The position numbers and the translations under genes are program-made. Under the pieces are notes generated by a model, which did no database searches, was not told the origin of the DNA, and saw only the letters and a list, made by a program, of their open reading frames with translations. 47,576 bases of DNA from an uncultured Prevotella sp. (GTDB lineage Bacteria > Bacteroidota > Bacteroidia > Bacteroidales > Bacteroidaceae), in contig CAMJBL010000017.1 of NCBI GenBank assembly GCA_946403845.1, positions 1 to 47,576 of the forward strand, written 5' to 3'. The number at the start of each line of letters is the position of its first letter. Within the stretch, counting starts at the first letter, position 1. Positions 1-8,195 of the stretch are shown piece after piece.

Positions 1-209
1 GCTGCAACTACTTCACCTTCAACATCCCCAACACCGTCTGCAACGACTGCGGCCATATCGACAAGCGCTACCTGAAGGAGTGTCCGCACTGCCATTCGAA
101 GAATGTCGATTACATGACGCGTATCATCGGCTACCTGAAGCGCGTGTCGAACTTCTCGCAGGCCCGTCAGGAGGAGGCCGCCCGCCGCTACTACGCTATG
201 GCAGACTAA
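1..209 (+). CDS. nrdD: Anaerobic ribonucleoside-triphosphate reductase, C-terminal end (partial)
   Basis: Only the last 68 codons are present, read from base 3 to the TAA at 207-209; the start lies outside the window. The class III reductase makes deoxyribonucleotides from ribonucleoside triphosphates without oxygen, using a glycyl radical in the cytoplasm. Two Cys-x-x-Cys pairs (VCNDCG and CPHCH) form the zinc ribbon that precedes the radical loop in this family. RIIGYL matches the glycyl-radical RxxGYL motif, so its glycine is the likely radical site. The activase gene nrdG starts 5 bases after the stop, which supports the call. Confidence is high despite the short fragment. Confidence 0.93.
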   Translation, partial: CNYFTFNIPNTVCNDCGHIDKRYLKECPHCHSKNVDYMTRIIGYLKRVSNFSQARQEEAARRYYAMAD

Positions 210-214
210 CCGCT

Positions 215-682
215 ATGCTGAAGTACGTCAATACCGGAATAGTATTTCAGGAGATACCCGACGAAGTGACACTGGCAATCAATATCTCGAATTGCCCGTG
301 TCACTGTCCGGGGTGTCATAGCCACTACCTCTGGGAGGATGTGGGGCTGCCGCTGACCACCGAGGCCATCGACGACTTTGTGGCCCAATACGGCTCCAAC
401 CTTACCTGCCTTGCCTTCATGGGTGGCGACAACGACCCCAGAGGTGTCGACCACCTGGCGGAATACATCAACGAGGAATATCCCGAGCTGCGCGTCGCCT
501 GGTACAGCGGGCGCACGGTGATCTCCGCCCTTATCAACAAGGATAACTTCGACTATATCAAGATCGGCCCTTATATCAAGCACCTGGGACCCTTAAAGAA
601 AAACACCACCAACCAGCGCCTCTACCGACGCACCGATGAAGGCGAATTCGAAGACATCACTTCGCGCTTTTGGAAGAAATAA
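215..682 (+). CDS. nrdG: Anaerobic ribonucleotide reductase activating protein (radical SAM activase)
   Basis: A 155-residue activase that uses a 4Fe-4S cluster and S-adenosylmethionine to place the glycyl radical on NrdD. The radical-SAM signature CxxxCxxC is seen as C27-PCH-C31-PG-C34 close to the N-terminus, as usual in NrdG, followed by a GG-D turn near residue 70. The length is normal for the family. I chose the ATG at 215, just after the nrdD stop. The same frame is open further upstream to 80, but that stretch overlaps the conserved end of nrdD and encodes nothing NrdG-like. The two genes almost certainly form an operon. No clear terminator is seen after 682. Confidence 0.95.
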   Translation: MLKYVNTGIVFQEIPDEVTLAINISNCPCHCPGCHSHYLWEDVGLPLTTEAIDDFVAQYGSNLTCLAFMGGDNDPRGVDHLAEYINEEYPELRVAWYSGRTVISALINKDNFDYIKIGPYIKHLGPLKKNTTNQRLYRRTDEGEFEDITSRFWKK

Positions 683-748
683 ACGGACATTAAAAGTTAA
701 AATATATTAATTTTATGATGGCGCTTCGTGCGTTAGCATATTATTTTG

Positions 749-756
749 TACCTTTG
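749..756 (+). promoter_or_regulatory. Bacteroidota -7 promoter element for the DUF4842 lipoprotein
   Basis: TACCTTTG matches the TAnnTTTG consensus of the primary Bacteroidota sigma factor. It lies 75 bases before the ATG at 831, giving a leader of about 70 nt that is AT-rich and lacks a Shine-Dalgarno site. The -33 region is not clear. Confidence 0.7.
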
Positions 757-830
757 CGTGGCTTTTCGCGAAAAGCAAACTGGTTTTACCCATCAGATGA
801 AATAATTTTAATTAAACATAACCATTAAGA

Positions 831-2114
831 ATGAAAAAAGTATTTCTTGCTATGACAGCTATGCTGTCAATTGCCGCAGCTTTTGTAAGTTGCGCAGACA
901 AAGAGGTTTTCGATCAGGGCGCAGTTGAGAAGGCTAAGGTCCTTGAGACGGAAAAACAGTACAAAGAGGATTTCGTAAAGCACTTCGGCGAGGTGGCTCC
1001 CGATCAGAACTGGGACTTCTCTCAGGTGAACTACCTGACGGAAGAGCAGAGCGCCCGGACACGTGGTCTTTTTAACCAATTACCTGCACCTACTTGGAAC
1101 GAGCCAACTCTTTTGGGATCATTTCTTGACGCCATCTTCAATGAAACCCATTATGGACATGCTGCCACAGACTTTGAGCAGGTAAAGGAATTGGTTGAAA
1201 GCCAGCCTGTAGTGGATTGGCCTTATAAATATGCTCAGGTAAATCTGCACCCTTTCTATTCACACGGAGAAACTGTGGTTAATTACTATTTCCTTGGTGT
1301 GCAGTATAATCAAAAGACCTTGTTATCAGTTAAACCCCATTTCAATGGTTTCTGCTTCCTCTCTTCGGGCAATAATTGGTCATCGATTATTAATGGTTGC
1401 AAGCTGTCTACTGAAATGAACATGAATTCATACGCTATCGTCAACACCACTAATATGGAGGGTGTAGATGGTTTTCAGTGGTTTGTTGCAAGCAGAAATA
1501 CCAAACATTTCAGTTCCATTAACAACGCCACACCTCTTGAGAAGTGCAAAGTGTTCTATGTGAACAACCACACTTATGTGGCTCTTGACTGCAATGGTGA
1601 TGGTAAATACTACGATCTGATTTGCTGGGTAGAGGATCTGTCGCCTGCTAAACGTTATATGGTTGAGGACCTCGGTGCAAAGGGTGACTTCGACTTCAAC
1701 GATATCGTGTTCGACGTTGTTAAGAAGGCTTCAGGCGGCTATGAGTGTATTGTCCGCGCTATGGGTGGCACATACGAGATATCTATCAAGGTGGGCAACA
1801 CCACATGGTCGAAGGAAGGTGCTAAGTATGACACGAACACCATGTATAACACCATGGAGGGTGACTACGACCTTACTAAGGAATTAGCCAGATTCGATGT
1901 TGCTGGCTGGGTTCCTGAGGCAAACGACGTCACTGTGACTGTTAAGGGCAAGGATGGTGTGTTTGTACTCCCCTTCCCGAAGAACGGCGAGATTCCCTTC
2001 ATGGTTGCCACAAATATTGGCAAGGCATGGAGCAAGGAGCGTGTCAACGTAAATCAAATCGGTTGGTTCGGTTCGGTTGAGAATAACTGCGAGATCGAAG
2101 TTGTAGAGGAGTAA
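831..2114 (+). CDS. DUF4842 / LruC-domain lipoprotein
   Basis: A 427-residue exported protein. The N-terminus is a lipoprotein signal peptide (MKKVFLAMTAML...FVSC) with the lipidated Cys at 21. Residues about 265-420 carry the DUF4842/LruC domain, recognised from the segment LGAKGDFDFNDIVFDV, an acidic D-x-D-x-N-D pattern that suggests calcium binding (inference). The middle part has no motif I recognise. Proteins of this type are common, often as paralogs, in Prevotella and Bacteroides and are thought to sit on the cell surface; the function is unknown. It has its own promoter at 749 and a strong hairpin terminator at 2137, so it is probably monocistronic. Confidence 0.8.
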   Translation: MKKVFLAMTAMLSIAAAFVSCADKEVFDQGAVEKAKVLETEKQYKEDFVKHFGEVAPDQNWDFSQVNYLTEEQSARTRGLFNQLPAPTWNEPTLLGSFLDAIFNETHYGHAATDFEQVKELVESQPVVDWPYKYAQVNLHPFYSHGETVVNYYFLGVQYNQKTLLSVKPHFNGFCFLSSGNNWSSIINGCKLSTEMNMNSYAIVNTTNMEGVDGFQWFVASRNTKHFSSINNATPLEKCKVFYVNNHTYVALDCNGDGKYYDLICWVEDLSPAKRYMVEDLGAKGDFDFNDIVFDVVKKASGGYECIVRAMGGTYEISIKVGNTTWSKEGAKYDTNTMYNTMEGDYDLTKELARFDVAGWVPEANDVTVTVKGKDGVFVLPFPKNGEIPFMVATNIGKAWSKERVNVNQIGWFGSVENNCEIEVVEE

Positions 2115-2136
2115 TCCCGTAACAGAAATATTATCC

Positions 2137-2170
2137 AAAAAGCTGGCACCCGAATGGATGCCAGCTTTTT
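2137..2170. terminator. Bidirectional rho-independent terminator
   Basis: Perfect 12-bp inverted repeat AAAAAGCTGGCA / TGCCAGCTTTTT with a 10-base loop. It sits between two convergent genes (stops at 2114 and 2184). Because the arms end in A and T tracts it can terminate transcription from both sides. Confidence 0.9.
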
Positions 2171-2183
2171 ATTTCTAACCCTT

Positions 2184-3413
2184 TCACCCTTTGTCTGGTT
2201 TATAGGGCGTACCGTTTGAATAGTAAGATAAGATGCCCTGAATCTCCTCCAAGGCGTGGCGCAGTTGGGAAATCTCATCGTTATGTTTCATTGCCGGCAG
2301 AGGCGTGTCCAACTTACCGTCAACGATGTCATCAGCCACTTTGACCAGTTGTTTCACTGGCTGAAGGGCTTTCCTCATGTACCAATAGCCCGCGATGACC
2401 AGAAGCAGTAGGGGGATTAGGATGATCATGAGCACGGTAGCGCCATTGAGATAACAGAGTGTATCAATCGTCTTACACGGTACAGCGGTCACCAATATCC
2501 ATTGGGTGTATTTCACAGGCATATAGTACAAGTAACATTCCTTGCCGTCGACGATAAACCTGTCTGGCGTTTTATTATCCGTTTTGCCGTTGAGGATCCT
2601 GGTAATCACGCCTTCTACATTACTACCATCGCAAGCCTTTACCTGAAGGAAGAAGTTGTCCCTCATGATGCGCCTTTTGTCATAATTGGTGACATATCTG
2701 CCGTCGCGATTGATGATAAAACTGTTCGACTTCACCTCAAAAGTGTTTGCAGGGAACAACTTAATCCTATTGATGATAGTGTCTGCCTCGCTCAGCTTGT
2801 TTGTGAACCAATCCAGCGAGATGTCGGCTCCAAGCACGGCTACCACGCGTCCTGTCTGATCGTGAATAGGCACCATATAGGCCGATAGCGTCGTCTTTTG
2901 ATTAAAGTGGTCATAGAACGGTGCAGACCATTGGGCTGTATCGCTGTTGACGACATCGAGGAACCAGCCGGCATTGAGATAGTCGGGTTCTTCATAATAC
3001 ATGTCTTGAGTATAGATGGTGTCCGGTTTGTCAATATCGCGCCAGGCATAGGGACAGAACAGACGTCCTTTCTGGGGGTAGTAGTTTTCGATAAAACTGA
3101 GACCGCAGCTTCTTACGCGCGTACCACTCTTAACTATTCGCTCCATCGTCACCTTATGTCCGTCGGGATTGTCCAGCGAATGTTCGAGATAATAGAGGTT
3201 ATTCGTCACGGCCACGTAAACGTCAGATATCACACGCCTTGTATACTCGTTGGTAATACGCATCTTATTGTGATAAATCTCGGAATAGAACTGGCGTGTT
3301 GCTTGTTCCTCCAAATAGAACACGCCGTAGGATATTCCAAGGACGATGATTATCATCAGGAGCAGGAACCTACCAGTAAATCTTCCAACCAATGATGTTC
3401 GTTTATCTTTCAT
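2184..3413 (-). CDS. Cache-HAMP membrane sensor protein without output domain
   Basis: A 409-residue membrane protein. One transmembrane helix lies at about 12-34. A long extracytoplasmic region at about 35-315 resembles a double Cache sensor, including GRVVAVLGADISLDWF, the typical end of the first Cache subdomain. A second helix lies at about 320-343 and a HAMP linker at about 345-397 (ALQPVKQLVKVADDIVDGKLD). The protein stops about 15 residues after the HAMP. Related Bacteroidales proteins often continue into a SpoIIE/PP2C phosphatase or a kinase; none is present here, and the downstream bases run straight into a terminator. It may act through a partner or be a truncated receptor. The ligand is unknown. 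Confidence 0.75.
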   Translation of the reverse strand: MKDKRTSLVGRFTGRFLLLMIIIVLGISYGVFYLEEQATRQFYSEIYHNKMRITNEYTRRVISDVYVAVTNNLYYLEHSLDNPDGHKVTMERIVKSGTRVRSCGLSFIENYYPQKGRLFCPYAWRDIDKPDTIYTQDMYYEEPDYLNAGWFLDVVNSDTAQWSAPFYDHFNQKTTLSAYMVPIHDQTGRVVAVLGADISLDWFTNKLSEADTIINRIKLFPANTFEVKSNSFIINRDGRYVTNYDKRRIMRDNFFLQVKACDGSNVEGVITRILNGKTDNKTPDRFIVDGKECYLYYMPVKYTQWILVTAVPCKTIDTLCYLNGATVLMIILIPLLLLVIAGYWYMRKALQPVKQLVKVADDIVDGKLDTPLPAMKHNDEISQLRHALEEIQGILSYYSNGTPYKPDKG

Positions 3414-3436
3414 AATCTATGTTTATATTTCTCATG

Positions 3437-3444
3437 CAAATATA
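3437..3444 (-). promoter_or_regulatory. Bacteroidota -7 element for the Cache-HAMP gene
   Basis: On the minus strand the bases read TATATTTG, matching TAnnTTTG, 24 bases upstream of the ATG at 3413. It is divergent from the promoter at 3676. Confidence 0.65.
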
Positions 3445-3578
3445 ATAAGATTTTGGGGGAATCACATGATATGTGTCTGTTTTTTGTATTTCTTTCACAC
3501 AATCGTCGGGTTACAATGCCAAAAAGTACATTCATTTCCCAAAAAGAACAATTAACGTCTAAATAGAAACGAGAAAAT

Positions 3579-3624
3579 GACTAACAAAACGCGTTTCGTT
3601 AGTCGAAAGCTCAAATTGTTAGTC
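3579..3624. promoter_or_regulatory. Three GTTAGTC motifs, possible operator
   Basis: GACTAAC at 3579-3585 forms an inverted repeat with GTTAGTC at 3598-3604, and a further direct copy lies at 3618-3624, exactly 20 bases after the second; the two direct copies extend to GTTAGTCGA. They lie in the 292-bp intergenic region between divergent genes, 52-97 bases upstream of the GH3-family gene's -7 element. The rest of this intergenic region holds only the two promoters. Regulator binding is inferred from spacing and symmetry only. Confidence 0.4.
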
Positions 3625-3675
3625 GATATTATATAAAAAAAACGTAATTTTTTCCCCCGTTACAATGGAATTGCG

Positions 3676-3683
3676 TAAATTTG
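3676..3683 (+). promoter_or_regulatory. Bacteroidota -7 element for the GH3-family operon
   Basis: TAAATTTG matches TAnnTTTG and ends 22 bases before the ATG at 3706, so the leader is very short (about 15-20 nt). Confidence 0.7.
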
Positions 3684-3705
3684 CACCCAAATTGCGCAAT
3701 TATAA

Positions 3706-5199
3706 ATGAGTATTACTGGTATAGTAAGAAAGGTGTTTGAGTCTCGCCAACTGGAGTTGGAAAAGCATCAGAACGAGGGAAAGGCGTTGCAGGAAGCAGT
3801 GCTGGGTCGCCTGATTGCTGAGGCCAAGGACACGGAATACGGCCGTAACCATGCCTTCGCCACGATGAAGGGCTATGAGGATTTTGCAAGGCATATTCCC
3901 GTCAATACCTACGAAGAGCTGAAAGACAGCATCGACCGCATGCGGCATGGTGAGACAGATGTTCTCTGGCCCGGCCGTGTGAAGTGGTATGCCAAGTCGT
4001 CGGGTACCACGAACGACAAATCGAAATTCATCCCCGTCAGCCACGAGGGTTTGAAGCGGATGCATTACAGGGGTGGTTTCGACGCTGTGGCGATGTATCT
4101 GAGAAACAACCCCAAATCGCGCCTCTTCGACGGAAAGGCCCTGATCCTGGGTGGCAGTCATGCGCCGAACTATAACCTGAAAGGCTCGTTGGTGGGCGAC
4201 CTCAGTGCCATCCTGATAGAGAATATCAACCCGCTGGCCAATCTGGTGCGGGTGCCCAAGAAGAAGACGGCGCTGATTTCGGATTTCGAGATCAAGCGCG
4301 ACAAGATAGCCCGTGAGGCAATGAACAGGAATGTGACGAACATCTCGGGCGTTCCCTCATGGATGCTCTCCGTGCTCACAAGGATGATGGAGCTATCGGG
4401 CAAGACACATCTGGAAGATGTATGGCCCAATATTGAGATGTTCTTCCACGGGGGTGTGGCCTTTACGCCCTACCGTAAGCAATATGAGCAGTTAATCACC
4501 TCGCCGAGGATGCACTATATGGAGACGTATAACGCCAGCGAGGGATTCTTCGGCCTGCAGGATGACCCGGACGACAAGTCGATGCTGCTGATGCTCGACT
4601 ATGATGTCTTCTATGAGTTTATCCCCATGAACGGCGGCGACACCGTACCGCTCTGGGGTGTGGAGACGGGTAAGAACTATGCGATGGTGATCTCCACCTG
4701 CTGTGGCTTGTGGCGTTACGAGATAGGCGACACCATCCAGTTTACGTCGACCAATCCTTATAAGTTTGTCATCACCGGGCGCACCAAGCATTTCATCAAT
4801 GCCTTTGGTGAGGAACTGATCGTTGACAATGCTGAGAAAGGACTCGCCTACGCCTGTGAACAGACGGGAGCGGAGGTGTCTGAATATACCGCAGCGCCAG
4901 TGTTTATGGATGCCAATGCAAAATGCCGTCACCAGTGGCTTATCGAGTTCGCCAAGCGACCCGAGAACCTGCAGTTGTTCTCAGACCTGCTCGACAAGCG
5001 CCTCCAGGAAATCAATTCCGACTACGAGGCCAAGCGTTATAAGGATATCACTCTGCAGCACCTGGAGATCATCGAGGCGCGAGAGAATCTCTTCAACGAC
5101 TGGCTGAAGCTTCGTGGAAAACTGGGTGGACAGCATAAGGTGCCCCGACTGAGCAACAGCCGTGAGACCATCGAGCAGCTGATGGCGTTGAATAAATAA
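3706..5199 (+). CDS. GH3 auxin-responsive-promoter family protein (acyl-adenylating enzyme)
   Basis: A 497-residue protein of the GH3 family, relatives of plant acyl-acid amido synthetases in the ANL adenylating superfamily. Visible motifs are the phosphate-binding loop KSSGTTNDKSKFIP (about 97-110), the adenylate-binding YNASEGFFG (near 275) and the hinge region ITGRTKHFINAFGEELIVDNAE (near 355-375). These fit ATP-dependent activation of a carboxylic acid; the acid and acceptor in Bacteroidota are not known to me. The length is normal for bacterial members. The next gene starts within 50 bases and a DUF3108 gene follows, a neighbourhood I recall in many Bacteroidales, which suggests a common role at the cell envelope (inference). 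Confidence 0.88.
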   Translation: MSITGIVRKVFESRQLELEKHQNEGKALQEAVLGRLIAEAKDTEYGRNHAFATMKGYEDFARHIPVNTYEELKDSIDRMRHGETDVLWPGRVKWYAKSSGTTNDKSKFIPVSHEGLKRMHYRGGFDAVAMYLRNNPKSRLFDGKALILGGSHAPNYNLKGSLVGDLSAILIENINPLANLVRVPKKKTALISDFEIKRDKIAREAMNRNVTNISGVPSWMLSVLTRMMELSGKTHLEDVWPNIEMFFHGGVAFTPYRKQYEQLITSPRMHYMETYNASEGFFGLQDDPDDKSMLLMLDYDVFYEFIPMNGGDTVPLWGVETGKNYAMVISTCCGLWRYEIGDTIQFTSTNPYKFVITGRTKHFINAFGEELIVDNAEKGLAYACEQTGAEVSEYTAAPVFMDANAKCRHQWLIEFAKRPENLQLFSDLLDKRLQEINSDYEAKRYKDITLQHLEIIEARENLFNDWLKLRGKLGGQHKVPRLSNSRETIEQLMALNK

Positions 5200-5226
5200 G
5201 AGGTGAGAGGCAAGAGGTGAGAAGTG
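5199..5226 (+). repeat. Heptamer short tandem repeat (AGAGGTG x4)
   Basis: Four consecutive 7-base units: AGAGGTG, AGAGGCA, AGAGGTG, AGAAGTG. The cluster starts at the last base of the GH3-family stop codon and runs towards the next gene's start. It is the inverted counterpart of the cluster at 5307-5334. Confidence 0.85.
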
Positions 5227-5247
5227 AGAGAAATGATAAGAGTAAGG

Positions 5248-7248
5248 ATGCTGAAAGAGAAATTATATAAAATACGCATGCAGATATTGGTAGTGGTGGG
5301 AGTATTCTCTTACCTCTTACCTCTCACCTCTTACCTCTTTACTTCCTGCGCCCGCATGGGACAGCCCGATGGTGGCTGGTATGACGACGACCCGCCGAAG
5401 GTGGTGGGCAGTACGCCTGATGACAGGGCTACCAACATCAAGACCAACAAGATTACCATTTTCTTCGATGAGTTTATCAAAATTGATAATCCGACTGAAA
5501 AGGTGATTGTCTCTCCGCCACAGTTGGAAACACCTGAAATCAAGGCTTCCGGCAAGAAGATTGTGGTTGAGCTGAAGGACACGTTGAAAGAGAACACCAC
5601 CTATTCCATCGACTTCAGCGATGCCATCAGCGACAATAATGAGGGAAATCCCATGGGCAACTACACCTTCACGTTCTCTACCGGCGAACAGATCGACACC
5701 TTCGAGATTGCCGGCTATGTGCTGGATGCCAGCAATCTGGAGCCAATCAAGGGTATTGCCGTGGGACTCTATGACGACTTGTCGGATACCGCCTTTACCA
5801 CGAAGCCTCTGATGCGTATCTCACGCACAGACGGCCGAGGCCGTTTTGTGGTGAAGGGTGTGGCCCCGGGTACCTATCGTGCCTATGCCCTTCAGGATAT
5901 GGACGGTGACTTCTGCTTCAAGCAGATGGGTGAGATGATTGCTTTCAGTCACGAGACATTCAGTCCTTCGTCGAAGCCCGATACCCGCACAGACACCATC
6001 TGGCGTGATTCGCTGCATATCGATGCCCTGCGACAGGTGCCCTATACCCATTTCCTGCCCGATGACGTCACCCTTCTGGCGTTCCTGCATCCCCAGACCA
6101 ACCGCTATCTGTTGAAGACGGAGCGTGCAGAGGCCAATAAGTTCTCGATCTATTTCACCTATGGCGACTCTCTGCTGCCCGAGATCAAAGGTCTGAACTT
6201 CGAGGCTGACAGTGCTTTTGTCATTGAGACCAACGAGAAGCGCGACACGGTTCACTTCTGGTTGCGCGACACCACACTCATCAACCAAGACACCCTCCGG
6301 ATGGATATCACCTATCACATGACCGATACGTTAGGCAATCTTGTATTGTACACCGACTCAGCCTTGGAGATACTGCCCAAGGTGCCGTATGAGAAACGTG
6401 TGAAGGAGCTGAACAAGGAGATAGAGAAATGGCAGAAGCAACAGGAGAAGCGGAAGAAAAACGGACAGCCCTACGATTCCATCTATCCCGTGAAACCCCT
6501 GGAGGTGAAATACAACATACCTTCCTCCGCCACTCCGGAGTCACGTATTACCGTGGAGATGCCAACGCCATTGGAGGTCTGTGACACCTCGAAGGTGCAC
6601 CTTTATTCGATGATCGACTCCGTGTGGTATCAGACGCCCTGCGAATTCCGGCAGGTGCCGAACACCTTACGACAATATGAACTATTGGTCGACTGGCGAT
6701 TAGAAACGGAATACAGCTTCGAGGTCGACTCCGCTGCCTTTGTCGATATCTATGGCGTGGCGTCGAAAGCCAATAAGCAGGGTATCAAGGTAAAGGGCCC
6801 GGACGACTTCAGTCTGCTGGTGGTGAATGTCAGTGGTCTGGAAGTTGCCGACACCTCGATTATCGTCCAGTTGCTCAGCAGCTCAGACAGTCCGGAACGG
6901 GAAGTGCGTGTGAAGAAAGGTGCGGCCCGGTTTGAATACCTCTCGCCAGGCAAGTACTATATGCGTGCCTTTGTGGATGCCAACGGCAATGGCATCTGGG
7001 ATACGGGCGACTATAAGGAAGATCGTCAGGCTGAAGAAGTATATTACTATCCTCAGGAGATAGAATGTAAGGCGAAATGGGATGTGACCAAGTCGTGGAA
7101 CGTGAAAGAAAAACCACGTTTCCTCCAGAAGCCCGGTGCCATCACCAAGCAGAAGCCTGATCAGGAAAAGAAACTGAAGAACCGCAATGTTGAGCGGGCC
7201 AAGCAGTTGGGAATAGAGTATCTCAAGACCAAGGGAGTAAGACTATAA
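5248..7248 (+). CDS. Ig-like-domain (Big_5 type) lipoprotein
   Basis: A lipoprotein of 666 residues from the ATG at 5248. The same frame opens at a GTG at 5224 and has another ATG at 5278, so the start is uncertain; I prefer 5248 because it gives a basic n-region (KEKLYKIR). The signal peptide ends at FTSC followed by ARMGQPDGGWYDDDPP, typical of this family. A bacterial Ig-like domain of the SbsA type follows (PPKVVGSTPDDRATNIKTNK, then ITIFFDEF), then a beta-rich region with a carboxypeptidase-regulatory-like segment (LDASNLEPIKGIAVGLYDD). The C-terminus is basic. It lies 48 bases after the GH3-family gene and 25 before a DUF3108 gene. The signal-peptide core is encoded by heptamer repeats. 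Function unknown. Confidence 0.8.
   Translation: MLKEKLYKIRMQILVVVGVFSYLLPLTSYLFTSCARMGQPDGGWYDDDPPKVVGSTPDDRATNIKTNKITIFFDEFIKIDNPTEKVIVSPPQLETPEIKASGKKIVVELKDTLKENTTYSIDFSDAISDNNEGNPMGNYTFTFSTGEQIDTFEIAGYVLDASNLEPIKGIAVGLYDDLSDTAFTTKPLMRISRTDGRGRFVVKGVAPGTYRAYALQDMDGDFCFKQMGEMIAFSHETFSPSSKPDTRTDTIWRDSLHIDALRQVPYTHFLPDDVTLLAFLHPQTNRYLLKTERAEANKFSIYFTYGDSLLPEIKGLNFEADSAFVIETNEKRDTVHFWLRDTTLINQDTLRMDITYHMTDTLGNLVLYTDSALEILPKVPYEKRVKELNKEIEKWQKQQEKRKKNGQPYDSIYPVKPLEVKYNIPSSATPESRITVEMPTPLEVCDTSKVHLYSMIDSVWYQTPCEFRQVPNTLRQYELLVDWRLETEYSFEVDSAAFVDIYGVASKANKQGIKVKGPDDFSLLVVNVSGLEVADTSIIVQLLSSSDSPEREVRVKKGAARFEYLSPGKYYMRAFVDANGNGIWDTGDYKEDRQAEEVYYYPQEIECKAKWDVTKSWNVKEKPRFLQKPGAITKQKPDQEKKLKNRNVERAKQLGIEYLKTKGVRL
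5307..5334 (+). repeat. Heptamer short tandem repeat (CTCTTAC x4) inside a signal peptide
   Basis: Units CTCTTAC, CTCTTAC, CTCTCAC, CTCTTAC, then a partial unit. It encodes the hydrophobic stretch SYLLPLTSYL of the lipoprotein signal peptide. On the other strand the unit reads GTAAGAG/GTGAGAG, so it is the inverse of the cluster at 5199-5226; the two could pair across the translation start. Confidence 0.85.
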
Positions 7249-7273
7249 CATAAAAACGAGAATAAGATTAACA

Positions 7274-8089
7274 ATGAATATGACAATGAAAAGAATCATG
7301 ATTTTCCTCTTTGCCTTTCTGCCGATGATGTCGCAGGCGCAGTGTGGCATTGAGAATACAGCCTTTAAGTCAGGAGAGGTGCTGGAATATGACTTGAAGT
7401 TCAACTGGAAACTCATCTGGTTTACGGTAGGTACCGCCACGATGGATACCAAGATGACAAAGTTTGAAGGTAAGGATGCCTGGCGGTCGTATCTGATCAC
7501 GAGGGGTAACAATACCCTCGACAAGTATTTCATGATGCGCGACACCCTGCTCAGCTACTGTAATCCCGATCTCTCTCCACTCTACTTCCGCAAGGGAGCC
7601 CGTGAGGGAAGCCGTTACTATGTGGATGAGGTATGGTACTCCTATCCTAATGGCAACTGCCAGTTAAAGAAGCATCGTATCGATGCCGATGGTGAGGTGC
7701 ACTGGAAGACCAGTACCTATAAGAACTGTATCTACGACATGATGTCGATCTTCCTCCGTGCCCGTAATTTCGATGCGTCGAAGCTAAAGAAGGGCGAGGT
7801 GATTCCCATGCCTATCAGCGATGCCCGTAACTTGTCAAACTCGTGGCTGAGCTATCGTGGTAAGACCAATTACAAGATGGACAGCACCAAGGAGAAATTC
7901 CGCTGTCTGGTCTTCTCATTCTGGGAGAATGAGAATGGCAAGAGTCATGAACTCATCCGTTTCTACGTGACGGACGATCAGAACCATATCCCCGTGCGTC
8001 TTGACATGTTCCTTAGCTTCGGTTCTGCCAAAGCCTTCCTCAAGAGTTATAAGGGGGTTCGTGGTCCGATGTCGTCGAAAGTGCAGTAA
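7274..8089 (+). CDS. DUF3108 domain-containing exported protein
   Basis: A 271-residue protein with a cleavable signal peptide (MKRIMIFLFAFLPMMSQAQC). The mature part matches the DUF3108 family: FKSGEVLEYDLKFNWK...VGTATM at the start, then KYFMMRDTLLSYCNPDLSPLYF, and a late segment VTDDQNHIPVRLDMFLSFGSAKAF. The family is predicted to be a periplasmic beta-rich protein of unknown function. An internal ATG at 7286 is an equally likely start. It is the third gene of the block that starts at 3706, with no promoter of its own seen, and is followed by a likely terminator at 8124. Confidence 0.82.
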   Translation: MNMTMKRIMIFLFAFLPMMSQAQCGIENTAFKSGEVLEYDLKFNWKLIWFTVGTATMDTKMTKFEGKDAWRSYLITRGNNTLDKYFMMRDTLLSYCNPDLSPLYFRKGAREGSRYYVDEVWYSYPNGNCQLKKHRIDADGEVHWKTSTYKNCIYDMMSIFLRARNFDASKLKKGEVIPMPISDARNLSNSWLSYRGKTNYKMDSTKEKFRCLVFSFWENENGKSHELIRFYVTDDQNHIPVRLDMFLSFGSAKAFLKSYKGVRGPMSSKVQ

Positions 8090-8123
8090 CACCTCCCGTT
8101 ACCCGTGACAATTCATTCAAGGT

Positions 8124-8165
8124 GAGCAGGCGTCGTTCTGATGCCAGCTCATCTTTGTTTTTGCG
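8124..8165 (+). terminator. Probable terminator after the DUF3108 gene
   Basis: Imperfect hairpin with GAGC at 8124-8127 pairing with GCTC at 8147-8150 and GGC/GCC inside it, followed by a T-rich stretch. The 106 bases between the convergent genes hold no ORF. Confidence 0.55.
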
Positions 8166-8195
8166 CTTTTGGTTTTTATTCATCATGTCTGTGGT

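Noticed and set aside
80..214. Upstream extension of nrdG to 80
   Set aside because: The stretch overlaps the conserved nrdD end in another frame and has no NrdG-like residues; the ATG at 215 fits.
683..830. Possible small RNA or gene after nrdG
   Set aside because: Only AT-rich sequence and the promoter at 749 are seen; no stable hairpin or ORF.
8090..8195. Possible hidden NHLP leader-peptide gene next to the transporters
   Set aside because: The gap is only 106 bp, holds a terminator-like hairpin and no ORF of fitting size.
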